In this document: one piece after another, positions 27,132 through 35,991 of the stretch
Numbering within the stretch: position 1 is the first letter of the stretch
Layout of the letters: each line of letters begins with the position of its first letter
NCBI RefSeq assembly: GCF_900163755.1
Contig: NZ_FUKI01000108.1
Coordinates: 1 to 64,000, forward strand
Direction: 5' to 3'
Length of the DNA stretch: 64,000 nt
Origin: Crenothrix polyspora
Lineage (GTDB): Bacteria; Pseudomonadota; Gammaproteobacteria; Methylococcales; Methylomonadaceae
Program-made: the position numbers and the translations under genes
Notes under the pieces: model-generated
What the model saw: the letters and a program-made list of their open reading frames with translations, nothing else
Databases searched by the model: none
What the model was told of the DNA's origin: nothing

Positions 27132-28418
27132 ATGCGGTATTTTAATACTGGTGGGCATGGGCGGTTAATTTTAATACTTTCATTTTTAATCACCGGGTGT
27201 GCGGCTAATAGCATGTATCGAACGGCTTATGATACCTGTCAGCTAACCGCTAATGTAGACTGTAACACTCACTCCTTACAGCAGCACACTGACAAAGTAA
27301 ACGGCACCGAATACTTATTAGGCTTTGTGGAAATTGATGACCAAGGTCAGTGGCGTGATCGCAAACAAATGCAAGCGCTTATTGATACCCTGTATGCGAG
27401 CGCTGCCAAACAAAGTGTTTTGATCAATGTTTTTGTCCACGGATGGCATCATAATGCAGCGCCTGGTGACAGCAATATTGAAGGTTTTAAGCAGGTGTTG
27501 GCCAGAATCAGTCACGCTGAAAGCAAAAAAATAGACCATAAGCAACAACGCAAAGTGATAGGTGTTTATGTGGGTTGGCGAGGCGAGTCTATTCTTATTC
27601 CAGGGATTAAAAATTTGACGTTTTGGGATCGTAAAAATACCGCGCAGGATATTGGTTATTTAGGCATAACGGAATTATTACTAAAGCTGGAAGAAATCGC
27701 CAATGTTAGAAACGCCATTGCGCCACCCATAAAAAGCCGTTTGATTGTTATTGGTCATAGCTTTGGTGGTGCGGTGGTTTACAGCGCTACCTCGCAAATT
27801 TTAATGAGTCGCTTTGTTGATAGCCAGGCTAATAAAGGTTTTGTTGATACGGCAAAAGGCTTTGGTGATTTAGTTGTGCTACTCAATCCAGCCTTTGAGG
27901 CGCTGCGCTATGCCCCCGCCTTTGATTTAGCGCAATCCCGATGCAGTTTTTTTGAAAATCAAACACCAAAATTAGCCATTTTAACCTCCGAAACGGATAA
28001 TGCGACCGGCGTAGCGTTTCCATTAGGCAGAACACTCAACACTTTTTTTGAATCGCACAGTAAAGTTAATCGAAATGATTGTGGCTATGCCATGACCTTA
28101 GATGAAGGTGAGGCTGATCGAAATACCGTAGGGCATTACTTGCCCTTGGTGAGTCATACTTTAACGCCTTTGCGTGGTAAAAATATCGCGCACGTGGTGA
28201 GCAATGCCCCTATAAAAAATATTTGGAGCCAGCAAAAATCAGGCGGCTCAACTCAGTTTGGTCAAACAGTACTGACGCATTTGAAAAAAACAGTACCGCG
28301 CAGTCCGTATCTTAATATCCGTGTTGATAAGGCCTTAATGGACGGACATAACGACATATTTCGTCCCGAAGTTGATGGTTTTATTGATTTACTGATCCAG
28401 ATGTCAACTGTCGATTAA
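27132..28418 (+). CDS. Lipoprotein with alpha/beta-hydrolase fold
   Basis: The 428-residue protein begins with a lipoprotein signal (LITGC, Cys23) and a strong GGAGGTG ribosome site. NVFVHGWHHN is the oxyanion-side strand of an alpha/beta hydrolase. VIGHSFGGAVV carries the nucleophile elbow (Ser near 209), and H/D positions near the end (DGHND) could complete the triad. It is probably an envelope esterase or lipase-like enzyme; the substrate is unknown. It is followed by the SNF2 helicase gene 140 bp downstream, with no sign of coupling. Confidence 0.75.
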   Translation: MRYFNTGGHGRLILILSFLITGCAANSMYRTAYDTCQLTANVDCNTHSLQQHTDKVNGTEYLLGFVEIDDQGQWRDRKQMQALIDTLYASAAKQSVLINVFVHGWHHNAAPGDSNIEGFKQVLARISHAESKKIDHKQQRKVIGVYVGWRGESILIPGIKNLTFWDRKNTAQDIGYLGITELLLKLEEIANVRNAIAPPIKSRLIVIGHSFGGAVVYSATSQILMSRFVDSQANKGFVDTAKGFGDLVVLLNPAFEALRYAPAFDLAQSRCSFFENQTPKLAILTSETDNATGVAFPLGRTLNTFFESHSKVNRNDCGYAMTLDEGEADRNTVGHYLPLVSHTLTPLRGKNIAHVVSNAPIKNIWSQQKSGGSTQFGQTVLTHLKKTVPRSPYLNIRVDKALMDGHNDIFRPEVDGFIDLLIQMSTVD

Positions 28419-28558
28419 CTTGTCACAGCTGAAATAATTATGGGAATATTAGAATAATCCTTTTCAAATACCAAGAGTTAGCGCAGTGTTTGACCTGTTT
28501 GAGTAAAAATTATGGCAAAATACGCCAAATATACTTACTCTTCAGGCAAAAAATTTAA

Positions 28559-31500
28559 ATGAATAACAAATTAGTCGATGCTTTTAATGCGCGATCCCCC
28601 GAAGAACAACTGATTCTACACGCATTAGCGGTTATTTACGCACCAATAGGGCAAACCGCTCTGCAAACGTTGTTAAAAAAAGCCCTTGATTTAAAGCCTG
28701 CTATTACGGGTCTTATCGAAAAGAGTTTGCGCGAAAAATTGCTGAAAGCAGGTTTAATCCTCACCCCTTCGGATGGCTGGCAATGCCATCCAGAGATGTG
28801 CGAATATTTAATGAAGCGTGCGGTTTTGCAGCCCTGGTTTACGGCACTGGCAACTGCTTTGCTTTCTGAGAATAGATTTTATTATTACGCGGATCGTGAC
28901 ACACTTTTTTACCTTACCAAGCGCTTGCGATTGTTTTTATACCAAGGCAATAGCAAGGGCTTTATGGATGAAACCAGGCGTATTGCTGCCCTGAAGCCAC
29001 AAGAGTTACCTGTTCTTTTCGAAAGTCTTTTTTTTGCTAATTTTGATGCCGAATGGTTTGCCAGTATAAATAGCAGCATTAGATTCTGTGTGTTGTCTGG
29101 TTTTGTTGAAAGCAATATTTGGCTGTTTAACGATACCCGTAAGCACTATCAATTATTAGAAGAATTTTTTGCTGCTGAAAAGCCCGTTGCGTTAGCGGCG
29201 GCGCAAAGTATTATTAGTGAGCGTTTATTACGCGGCAATTTGGCTGATGCCGATGACTGGTTAACCGGTGATAATTCATCGGTAAGTTTGAAGCTATTAG
29301 CGACTACGCGCTTTTTACAAAACCGTAACGATGACGCTTTGCTGTTGTTTGAAGCCGCACACAAAGCACTTAAAAAAGAAGTCAGTAAGCGCAATGTCAG
29401 TTTTACCGGCTTGTATGGCTATTTTTATAGCCTGGCGTTATTTCGCAACCGCAGTGTAAGTAGCATCACACTCCTGAAACAAAATCTGCAAATTACCCTT
29501 AAAACAGGCGGCCAAGGTCGGTTTTATTTGCTCAATGTCATTTTGCAAGAAGCGGTTGATATTTATCAAGGCAAACTTCCTGTTGAAAGCAGTGTATATC
29601 TGTTTAAAAACAACAACTACGACTATGAGTGTCTGTTTCACGCCTTGCTATTGTATTGGCTGGGCGAAATGGAAACCATGACAGCGGCAAAAAAAGATTT
29701 TTTACCCAGTTTGGCCGGATTTTGTGAGCAAGCACACCAACTGGGTTTTGTTTGGTATGCCACAGTCAGTTCTGCGTTGTTACAGCGTTTAGGCTACGAA
29801 AGCCATGTGTGTCAAAAAATAGCGGCACAATATGCGGATTCGCCTTTTATTGCCATTCTTGATTTATTGCCGCGTGTAGAAAAATGGCAACGTGCCTTAG
29901 AGGCGTTAACCCAGTTAACGGGTGATGCAACTGTTAATAAAGCCCAACCAGAAGTGCGTATGATTTGGGCGTTGTCTTTGGTTAATAATTACATAGCACT
30001 GGAACCTAAAGAACAAAAACTGGGTAAAAATGGCCGCTGGAGCAAAGGTCGCCCCATTGCGTTAAAACGCTTATTCCATAATCTGGCTGATTTTGATTAT
30101 CTGTCCGAATACGATCGTCGTATTTGTGCCCATATTACTTTGGAAAAAGAACGTGATTACTATTATACGAAAGATATTTATGAAATTAGCAGTGAAGCAA
30201 TTTGGTCAGCTATTGGCCATCCGTATATTTTTTGGCTGAATCAAGAGATACTGGATGCGCCGGTGCAAATTACGACCGCTGAGCCGCAATTGCTGGTAAA
30301 AGAGCAAAAGAAAGCGCTGCATATTTCTATTGTCCCCAAAATTACCAGTCAAAAAATCATTGCTCAAAAAACCGCTGACAATGGTTTATTGTTATACAAA
30401 ATTAGCGACCAACACCGGCAAGTGGCCGAAATTTTAGGCAGTAACGGGTTAATTGTACCTGCCGCTGCACGTCAGCAAGTGATTGACTCCATTGCTTCGA
30501 TAGCGTCAATGCTGACCGTGCAATCTGATATTGGCGGTACGTCCAGCCATGCTATCAGTGTTGATGTTGACAGCCGTTTGCATATTCATTTACAACCGAT
30601 GGGCAATGGTTTGCAGATCGAAATTTTTGTGCAACCGTTTAGTGCGGGCGGGCCGTTGTATAAACCCGCTGCCGGTGGTGCCACGGTATTGGCAGAAATT
30701 GATGGTAAACAATTGCAAACCCACCGTGATTTTAAGCTGGAAAAAAACTACTTAAAGCGCGTATTGAATGAATGTTCAGAACTTTACGTCGATAAAGATT
30801 GCAAATGGCTGTTAGATGATGCTGAGTTTGCGCTAGAGGCTTTATTGCAATTACAAGCTTTAGGTGATTTTGCGGTATTGGAATGGCCGAAAGGCAAAAA
30901 AATACACATTAGCCGCGAAGCGGGTTTAAAGCAGGTACAGTTCTCGGTACGTAAAGAAAAAGACTGGTTCAGCATCGAAGGCAGTCTGGAAATTGCTGAG
31001 CAAGAAGTGCTGGATATGCAGCGTTTAATGGCGTTATTAAACGGTTCATCCAGCCGGTTTTTAAAATTGGAAGATGGCCAGATTATTGCCTTAACCCGCG
31101 AACTGCGTCAACGCCTGGATGATTTGGTCGGTTTGGGTGATGTGCAAAAAGACAAAGTACGTTTTCATCCGTTAGCAGCACAAGCGCTGGACGATATTAC
31201 CGCCGGTATGCGCATCAGTGCCAGCAAACCGTGGCAAGATCAGCTGAAACGTCTCAACGAAGTCGGTGATTTAAACCCTAAAATACCGTCTACTTTGCAA
31301 GGTGAACTGCGCGATTATCAACGTGAGGGTTTTCAGTGGATGACCCGCTTAGCGCATTGGGGTGCCGGCGCGTGTTTGGCGGATGACATGGGCTTAGGTA
31401 AAACCATACAAGCGCTGGCGCTGATATTATCGCGTGCGCCTAATGGACCAACGTTGATTATTGCCCCTACTTCGGTGTGCATTAATTGGTTAGAAGAATG

Positions 31501-32680
31501 CCAGCATTTTGCCCCAACGCTCAATGCGTATCAATTTGGCAGCGGCGATCGTCAAGCCATGCTGGATAATGCCGGCCCGTTTGATTTGGTGGTGTGCAGT
31601 TATGGTTTACTGCAATCTGAAGGCGAACGTTTGGCAGAAAAGCGCTGGCATACGCTGGTGGCTGATGAGGCACAAGCCATTAAAAATGCCCTGACCAAAC
31701 GTTCAAAAGCGGCAATGGCTTTGCAGGCTGATTTTAAGCTGGTGACTACCGGTACGCCGATAGAAAATCATCTGGGTGAGTTGTGGAATTTGTTTAATTT
31801 TATTAATCCTGGCCTGTTGGGTACGTTAACCAAATTCAATGAACGCTACGCGCAGGCTATCGAAAATAATCAAGATAAAGTGGTACAGCAACGTCTGAAA
31901 AAATTGCTGCGCCCGTTCATTTTACGGCGGCTTAAAAATGACGTGTTAAAAGAATTACCCCCGCGTACCGAGTTAACTTTGCACGTCGAACTCAGTCCAG
32001 AAGAACGGACACTGTACGAAGCTTTGCGCCGCAATGCCATGCAAACCATGATGGAACCCACCGGCCAGGCGGGGCATCAGCAGTTAAGAGTGCTGGCTGA
32101 AATCATGAAACTGCGCCGTGCCTGCTGTCATCCGCGTTTAGTCATGGAAGAAAGTACGATTGCCAGTTCTAAGCTTGAAGCGTTTGAAGAGCTGGTTGAC
32201 GAGTTGCTGGCCAATCGTCATAAGGCGTTGGTGTTTAGCCAATTTGTTGGGCATTTAACCTTGATACGTGAGCGTTTGGATAAAAAAGGTATTAGCTACC
32301 ATTATCTGGATGGTTCGACACCGGTGCCGCAACGCAAACTGGCGATGAATGCGTTTCAGGCCGGTGATGGTGATTTGTTTTTAATTAGTCTGAAAGCTGG
32401 GGGGACTGGTTTAAATTTAACGGCGGCTGATTATGTGATTCATATGGATCCGTGGTGGAATCCGGCGGTGGAAGATCAGGCTTCTGATCGAGCGCACCGT
32501 ATGGGGCAAAAACGCCCAGTCACTATTTACCGTTTAGTGGCTAAAGACACGATTGAAGACAAGATTGTCGAGTTGCACAAGCATAAACGCGATTTGGCCA
32601 ATAGCTTGCTGGAAGGCGGTGAGGTGAGTGGTAAGATGTCGGTTGAAGACATGATGGCGTTGATTAAAGATATTGATTAA
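28559..32680 (+). CDS. Large SNF2-family helicase/ATPase
   Basis: The 1373-residue protein has a C-terminal SNF2 engine from about residue 915: motif I DDMGLGKT (near 945), DEAQ (near 1035), TGTPIENHLGELW, VFSQFVGH, LKAGGTGLNLT and ASDRAHRMGQKRPV (near 1309). Residues of about 480-900 look like the bacterial SNF2-associated region (HISREAGLKQVQFSV). The first 480 are helical and repeat-like, with no CxC SWIM motif noticed. SNF2 enzymes translocate on duplex DNA to remodel protein-DNA complexes. The gene stands alone, so a restriction or defence role is not supported by context; a RapA-like or repair role is equally possible. Confidence 0.88.
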   Translation: MNNKLVDAFNARSPEEQLILHALAVIYAPIGQTALQTLLKKALDLKPAITGLIEKSLREKLLKAGLILTPSDGWQCHPEMCEYLMKRAVLQPWFTALATALLSENRFYYYADRDTLFYLTKRLRLFLYQGNSKGFMDETRRIAALKPQELPVLFESLFFANFDAEWFASINSSIRFCVLSGFVESNIWLFNDTRKHYQLLEEFFAAEKPVALAAAQSIISERLLRGNLADADDWLTGDNSSVSLKLLATTRFLQNRNDDALLLFEAAHKALKKEVSKRNVSFTGLYGYFYSLALFRNRSVSSITLLKQNLQITLKTGGQGRFYLLNVILQEAVDIYQGKLPVESSVYLFKNNNYDYECLFHALLLYWLGEMETMTAAKKDFLPSLAGFCEQAHQLGFVWYATVSSALLQRLGYESHVCQKIAAQYADSPFIAILDLLPRVEKWQRALEALTQLTGDATVNKAQPEVRMIWALSLVNNYIALEPKEQKLGKNGRWSKGRPIALKRLFHNLADFDYLSEYDRRICAHITLEKERDYYYTKDIYEISSEAIWSAIGHPYIFWLNQEILDAPVQITTAEPQLLVKEQKKALHISIVPKITSQKIIAQKTADNGLLLYKISDQHRQVAEILGSNGLIVPAAARQQVIDSIASIASMLTVQSDIGGTSSHAISVDVDSRLHIHLQPMGNGLQIEIFVQPFSAGGPLYKPAAGGATVLAEIDGKQLQTHRDFKLEKNYLKRVLNECSELYVDKDCKWLLDDAEFALEALLQLQALGDFAVLEWPKGKKIHISREAGLKQVQFSVRKEKDWFSIEGSLEIAEQEVLDMQRLMALLNGSSSRFLKLEDGQIIALTRELRQRLDDLVGLGDVQKDKVRFHPLAAQALDDITAGMRISASKPWQDQLKRLNEVGDLNPKIPSTLQGELRDYQREGFQWMTRLAHWGAGACLADDMGLGKTIQALALILSRAPNGPTLIIAPTSVCINWLEECQHFAPTLNAYQFGSGDRQAMLDNAGPFDLVVCSYGLLQSEGERLAEKRWHTLVADEAQAIKNALTKRSKAAMALQADFKLVTTGTPIENHLGELWNLFNFINPGLLGTLTKFNERYAQAIENNQDKVVQQRLKKLLRPFILRRLKNDVLKELPPRTELTLHVELSPEERTLYEALRRNAMQTMMEPTGQAGHQQLRVLAEIMKLRRACCHPRLVMEESTIASSKLEAFEELVDELLANRHKALVFSQFVGHLTLIRERLDKKGISYHYLDGSTPVPQRKLAMNAFQAGDGDLFLISLKAGGTGLNLTAADYVIHMDPWWNPAVEDQASDRAHRMGQKRPVTIYRLVAKDTIEDKIVELHKHKRDLANSLLEGGEVSGKMSVEDMMALIKDID

Positions 32681-32743
32681 CACCTTGCATTCAGCCCAAT
32701 TTCATATTGGTCAAAATATATTCGACCTATCTGAGGCGCGTAG

Positions 32744-32772
32744 GTCGGGCAACGGCTTTATCGTTGCCCGAC
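32744..32772. repeat. Palindromic hairpin after the SNF2 gene
   Basis: GTCGGGCAACG pairs with CGTTGCCCGAC around a 7-nt loop. It lies 64 bp beyond the helicase stop and may serve as terminator, though no T-run follows. TAGGTCGGGC-type hairpins resemble REP units, and GTCGGGCAT recurs at 32838. Confidence 0.55.
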
Positions 32773-32869
32773 AACCATGTGCGATGAGCAAACAATAAGT
32801 ACATCCAAAAGTCGCTATTGTATAAAAACACGTAAATGTCGGGCATAAAAAATATGTCCGATCTGCCTA

Positions 32870-33096
32870 CAGCGTTTTCACCGTTCAATAGTTACAGCGT
32901 AACCGTTCGCACTGAGGAACGTGCATGAAATAACTTGAACAACTTAAACGCCACCACCGTTCGTGCTGAGCCTGTCGAAGCATGAACTTGCTCAAGTTAT
33001 TTCGTGCGCGTTCCTGAGCTTGTCGAAGTGTGCCGTTCATGCTTCAACAAGCTCAGTACGAACGGTGGCTGTAACTGTCTTAAGTTGAAAACGCTG
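32870..33096. repeat. Repeat A copy 3, interrupted by repeat B
   Basis: CAGCGTTTT/AAAACGCTG ends are flanked by TA (32868-32869 and 33097-33098). The orientation is inverted relative to copies 1 and 2. The 227-bp length equals 125 bp of A plus 99 bp of B plus a 3-bp TGA duplication. The A sequence resumes exactly after the insertion (CACTGAG then CTTGTCGAAG). Confidence 0.88.
32916..33014. repeat. Repeat B copy 4, nested in repeat A
   Basis: GGAACG/CGTTCC ends are flanked by TGA at 32913-32915 and 33015-33017, in the context CTGAG. The uninterrupted copies of A have a single CTGAG or CTCAG at this point, so the empty site is visible in the same window. It has the same orientation as copy 1. 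Confidence 0.9.
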
Positions 33097-33106
33097 TAAC
33101 TCAAAT

Positions 33107-34015
33107 TTACGCTTTGTTTTCCCCGCCAAATAATTCTAATAAACGCGGTAAAAAATTAGCCAATTCCGCAGACATAATGGCAAAGTCAGTATCGAATTTT
33201 GCCGCCGCATCATCAGAATTACCATCGGCAACCTGGTCTTGAATTAAATCCAGAAAGCGTAAACGCTTAATAGATAAAATATCATCAATAACAAACGACA
33301 GTCGTTGATCCCAGCTGATGGCCAGTTTAATGACTTCTTTACCGGTATCTAAATGGTTTTTAATTTCCGGTACAAATAAATTATGGCGTTTACAGCGGAT
33401 ACTGCCACCTTCTTCTTCCGGTGAACGTAATTCGCATTCGTCTTCTATAGTAATGTCGTCTGGGAAGTGTTCACTGCTTAGCCATTCGGTCATCACAGCA
33501 GTGGGTTTATCAAGGGTGTTAAGTGGTACAGCGGGCAACGAGCCCAAACTTTTACGCAACAAGCTTAGTAAATCTTCGGCTTTTTTGGCAGAAGCACTGT
33601 CTACCACTAACCAGCCGCCTTTGGGATCAATATAAGCGTAGGTATTATTGGAGAAAGTGAAAGCTTTCGGTAACAATTCAAAAATCAGCTCATCTTTAAT
33701 CTCAGTGCGCTCTTTTTTGGATAATTTTCGACCCTCTTTTTCTTCTTTTTCGGCAATTTTATCGGCAGTCATTTCATTAATTACAGACGATGGTAAAACC
33801 CGTTCTTCTTTTTTGGCACACAACATGATAAAACCGTTGCTGCTGTGCTGCAGTTGTTGTGCCGATTTACCTAAGGGTGCAGTCCATCCCATGGCGGTTT
33901 CTTCGTGTGAGCCACAAGGGCGAAACGCCAGTGCTTCAAGTTTTTGTTCTAATTCTTCAGGGGTAAGAGTGAATGCTTCAGTCAGACGAAAAACGCTAAG
34001 ATTTTTAAACCACAT
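33107..34015 (-). CDS. rdgC: Recombination-associated protein RdgC
   Basis: The 302-residue protein starts MWFKNLSVFRLTE and continues with LEALAFRPCGSHE, GWTAPLG and ITIEDECELRS, the conserved RdgC pattern. RdgC forms a ring dimer on DNA and restrains RecA-mediated recombination. Length matches. No clear ribosome site is adjacent to the ATG. Downstream lies the nested repeat A/B pair, 11 bp from its stop. Confidence 0.93.
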   Translation of the reverse strand: MWFKNLSVFRLTEAFTLTPEELEQKLEALAFRPCGSHEETAMGWTAPLGKSAQQLQHSSNGFIMLCAKKEERVLPSSVINEMTADKIAEKEEKEGRKLSKKERTEIKDELIFELLPKAFTFSNNTYAYIDPKGGWLVVDSASAKKAEDLLSLLRKSLGSLPAVPLNTLDKPTAVMTEWLSSEHFPDDITIEDECELRSPEEEGGSIRCKRHNLFVPEIKNHLDTGKEVIKLAISWDQRLSFVIDDILSIKRLRFLDLIQDQVADGNSDDAAAKFDTDFAIMSAELANFLPRLLELFGGENKA

Positions 34016-34175
34016 GGTGTGTTGATACTCTCTGCAAATAAGGGTTGGTTATTATCGCAAATTTAGCATGGCAAGCCGGAAGTAAATTTACTCGATTTAA
34101 CTATAGCAAAACTTATAAATAACAACGCGTTTTATGGTCTATGGTAAAGTAGATTGTATTTTATGGGGGATGTCC

Positions 34176-34349
34176 ATGTGGCAAAATGTGTTGCTGGGCG
34201 CAATAGCGCTATTGATGATTTTCTGGGCAGGGCCTGGTATTAAACACTCGATAGCTCGCAGTAAGCAGGCAAAATCTGATTGGCCTGCGGCGTTATTGCC
34301 TTTAGCATTAGTGGTGATATTTGTGGTTTTTTTGATTGCGATGGTTTGA
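34176..34349 (+). CDS. Small inner-membrane protein
   Basis: The start at 34176 follows GGGGGA by 5 nt and gives 57 residues: one helix (NVLLGAIALLMIFWAG), a basic loop (KHSIARSKQAK) and a second helix (ALLPLALVVIFVVFLIAMV). It is a two-helix membrane protein of unknown function. It lies directly before darP, whose start region touches its stop codon, so the two are probably co-transcribed. Confidence 0.65.
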   Translation: MWQNVLLGAIALLMIFWAGPGIKHSIARSKQAKSDWPAALLPLALVVIFVVFLIAMV

Positions 34350-34353
34350 AGAG

Positions 34354-34962
34354 ATGATGGAACAAGAGTATCTGTACGAAGAGCAAGAAGATGAAGTGGA
34401 ATACTATGCCATTCGGCCAAATAAAACCCTGATTAAAAAAGAGATTGGCATACTTTTTAAATTGGGCGAGGAAATGTCTGCTTTATCGCCAGCACATTTA
34501 AAAAGTTTGGAGCTGCCAGAAAAAATTCATAAAGCGGTGGTTGAAGTGTCGGTTATGAAGCTGAATGGCGCACGCAAACGTTTGTTAAAGTTTATTGCCG
34601 GCCAGTTGCATAAAATAGACGTTGATCCTATTTTAGAGCGTTTGGCACGTATTAAAACGCAAAGCGCGCATGTGGTGCGCGAGCATCATATTACTGAGCG
34701 TTGGCGTGATCGTTTGATTAACGACGGTAACGATGCCATCACTGAATTAATGGATGATTATCCGCAAGCAGATCGGCAAAAATTGCGCCATTTGGTGCGT
34801 AACGCGCAAAAAGAAGCAGAGTTGGCTGCGCCGCCTAAATCATCGCGTTTAATTTATCAATATTTGAAAGAACTGTTCATTGGTTCAGAAGACGAGAATA
34901 ACGACGTTGGTTATGATGAGTTTGAAGAAGACGAGGGCAGTGAAGAGGAGTTAGAAGATTGA
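34354..34962 (+). CDS. darP: Ribosome biogenesis factor DarP (YjgA, DUF615)
   Basis: The protein of about 202 residues is charged and helical. ALSPAHLKSLELPEKIHKAV, RKRLLKFIAGQLHKID and ERWRDRLINDGNDAI are typical of the YjgA/DUF615 family, which associates with late 50S precursors. The acidic tail (EFEEDEGSEEELED) is long. The start is uncertain among ATGs at 34336, 34354 and 34357, because GAAGAG lies very close to the latter two. A clear terminator follows. Confidence 0.88.
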   Translation: MMEQEYLYEEQEDEVEYYAIRPNKTLIKKEIGILFKLGEEMSALSPAHLKSLELPEKIHKAVVEVSVMKLNGARKRLLKFIAGQLHKIDVDPILERLARIKTQSAHVVREHHITERWRDRLINDGNDAITELMDDYPQADRQKLRHLVRNAQKEAELAAPPKSSRLIYQYLKELFIGSEDENNDVGYDEFEEDEGSEEELED

Positions 34963-34968
34963 TATAGG

Positions 34969-34993
34969 GTGGGCAAATTTTTGCCCACTTTTT
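34969..34993 (+). terminator. Rho-independent terminator of darP
   Basis: GTGGGCAAA pairs with TTTGCCCAC around a 2-nt gap, followed by TTTTT. It begins 7 nt after the darP stop. Confidence 0.85.
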
Positions 34994-35020
34994 GCATTAA
35001 TACTATGCTTTGTTTTTGGG

Positions 35021-35623
35021 TTAAAAACCAAGACGTATACCGGCCATAACTTGATGTGCGCCAAGGCCAAATTCGGTTTTGTCGTCACTTAAATAATTGT
35101 ATTTAACATCAAAGCTTAATCTGTCGGTGTATTTATAATTTAATCCGGCACCGAGTTGATAGGTAAAATCAATGTTATTTTCATACTCGTAAGCATGGCC
35201 AAAATAATTTTCTTCAATTAGCCAATGAGAACCGCCCACCCCAGCCATAATAAATGGCGTAAACGGTGTCTGGTTTTTAAAGTCGTAATAGCCGTTTAAC
35301 AAAAACACAAATTGTTGTTGTGTGGCATTATATTTAACGCTGGGTGTTCCTGTCTCCCACCATGTAAAGTTACTGGTATAGTTAGCATCGTTAGATAAAT
35401 ATTTAAATTCGCCTTCCACACGAAACCGATCCGCTATACGGTAACCTAAAGCGGCACCAACGGTGACCCCCGGATCATAGTTCATAAAACTATTGCCCAT
35501 ATCAACAAAATAAGCACCGGCATTCAATTGCACATAAGCGTTGTGTTCATCGGCTAACACACCAGATGATAATAAATAACACAGTGGGAGTACGCCAAAA
35601 CAGGTTGGTTTTTTTAACAACAT
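35021..35623 (-). CDS. Small outer-membrane beta-barrel protein
   Basis: With the ATG at 35623 the product is 200 residues with a signal peptide (PLCYLLSSGVLA). Alternating strands follow (AYVQLNAGAYFVDMG, VGAALGYRIADRFRVEGEFKY, FTPFIMAGVGGSHW, GAGLNYKYTDRLSFDVKYNYLS), ending in AGIRLGF. This is the eight-strand OmpA-like/OprF-type 'outer membrane beta-barrel' pattern with a C-terminal Phe. The longer upstream extension lacks signal features. The role is unknown; such barrels often act in adhesion or stress. Confidence 0.75.
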   Translation of the reverse strand: MLLKKPTCFGVLPLCYLLSSGVLADEHNAYVQLNAGAYFVDMGNSFMNYDPGVTVGAALGYRIADRFRVEGEFKYLSNDANYTSNFTWWETGTPSVKYNATQQQFVFLLNGYYDFKNQTPFTPFIMAGVGGSHWLIEENYFGHAYEYENNIDFTYQLGAGLNYKYTDRLSFDVKYNYLSDDKTEFGLGAHQVMAGIRLGF

Positions 35624-35835
35624 GATAATAATCCCGAAAGCTAATAATAGTTTTTTGCTAGCTATTTTCGTGATGAATAATAGTGATAGCGCGGTATTAT
35701 TGCACTTGAAACTGAACGAAACCTGAATAAAAATAAAATAATTGAACAACTTTATTTTATTTTTTACAATTTTGTGTTCTGTGATGAAGCAAGTTATTGT
35801 TTCAGCACAGCAAGGCGATTGGCTGAAAGAACTAT

Positions 35836-35991
35836 GCGCTGACTTTATTTTTTAACACCATGTTACTCAAAGCAGGCAACACAATAAACCTTACACTATA
35901 ATTCAAAAATACCCATAGTAATAATCGCTTCGTGCTGGCAATGCCTTGAATAGGATCACGGTCAGGTTTTAACGCCGAAAAGGTTTGTGTT
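35836..35991 (-). pseudogene. Broken duplicate of the hpnN 3' end
   Basis: 35836-35949 aligns with the last ~115 bp of the RND gene (46526-46642), sharing GACTTTATTTTTTAACACCA and the following ~90 bp with scattered changes. 35948-35991 aligns with an internal part of the same gene (47424-47467, GGTCAGGTTTTAACGCCG). The intervening ~780 bp is missing, with the junction at a shared GAAT. Insertion-sequence debris begins immediately at 35992. Confidence 0.8.
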
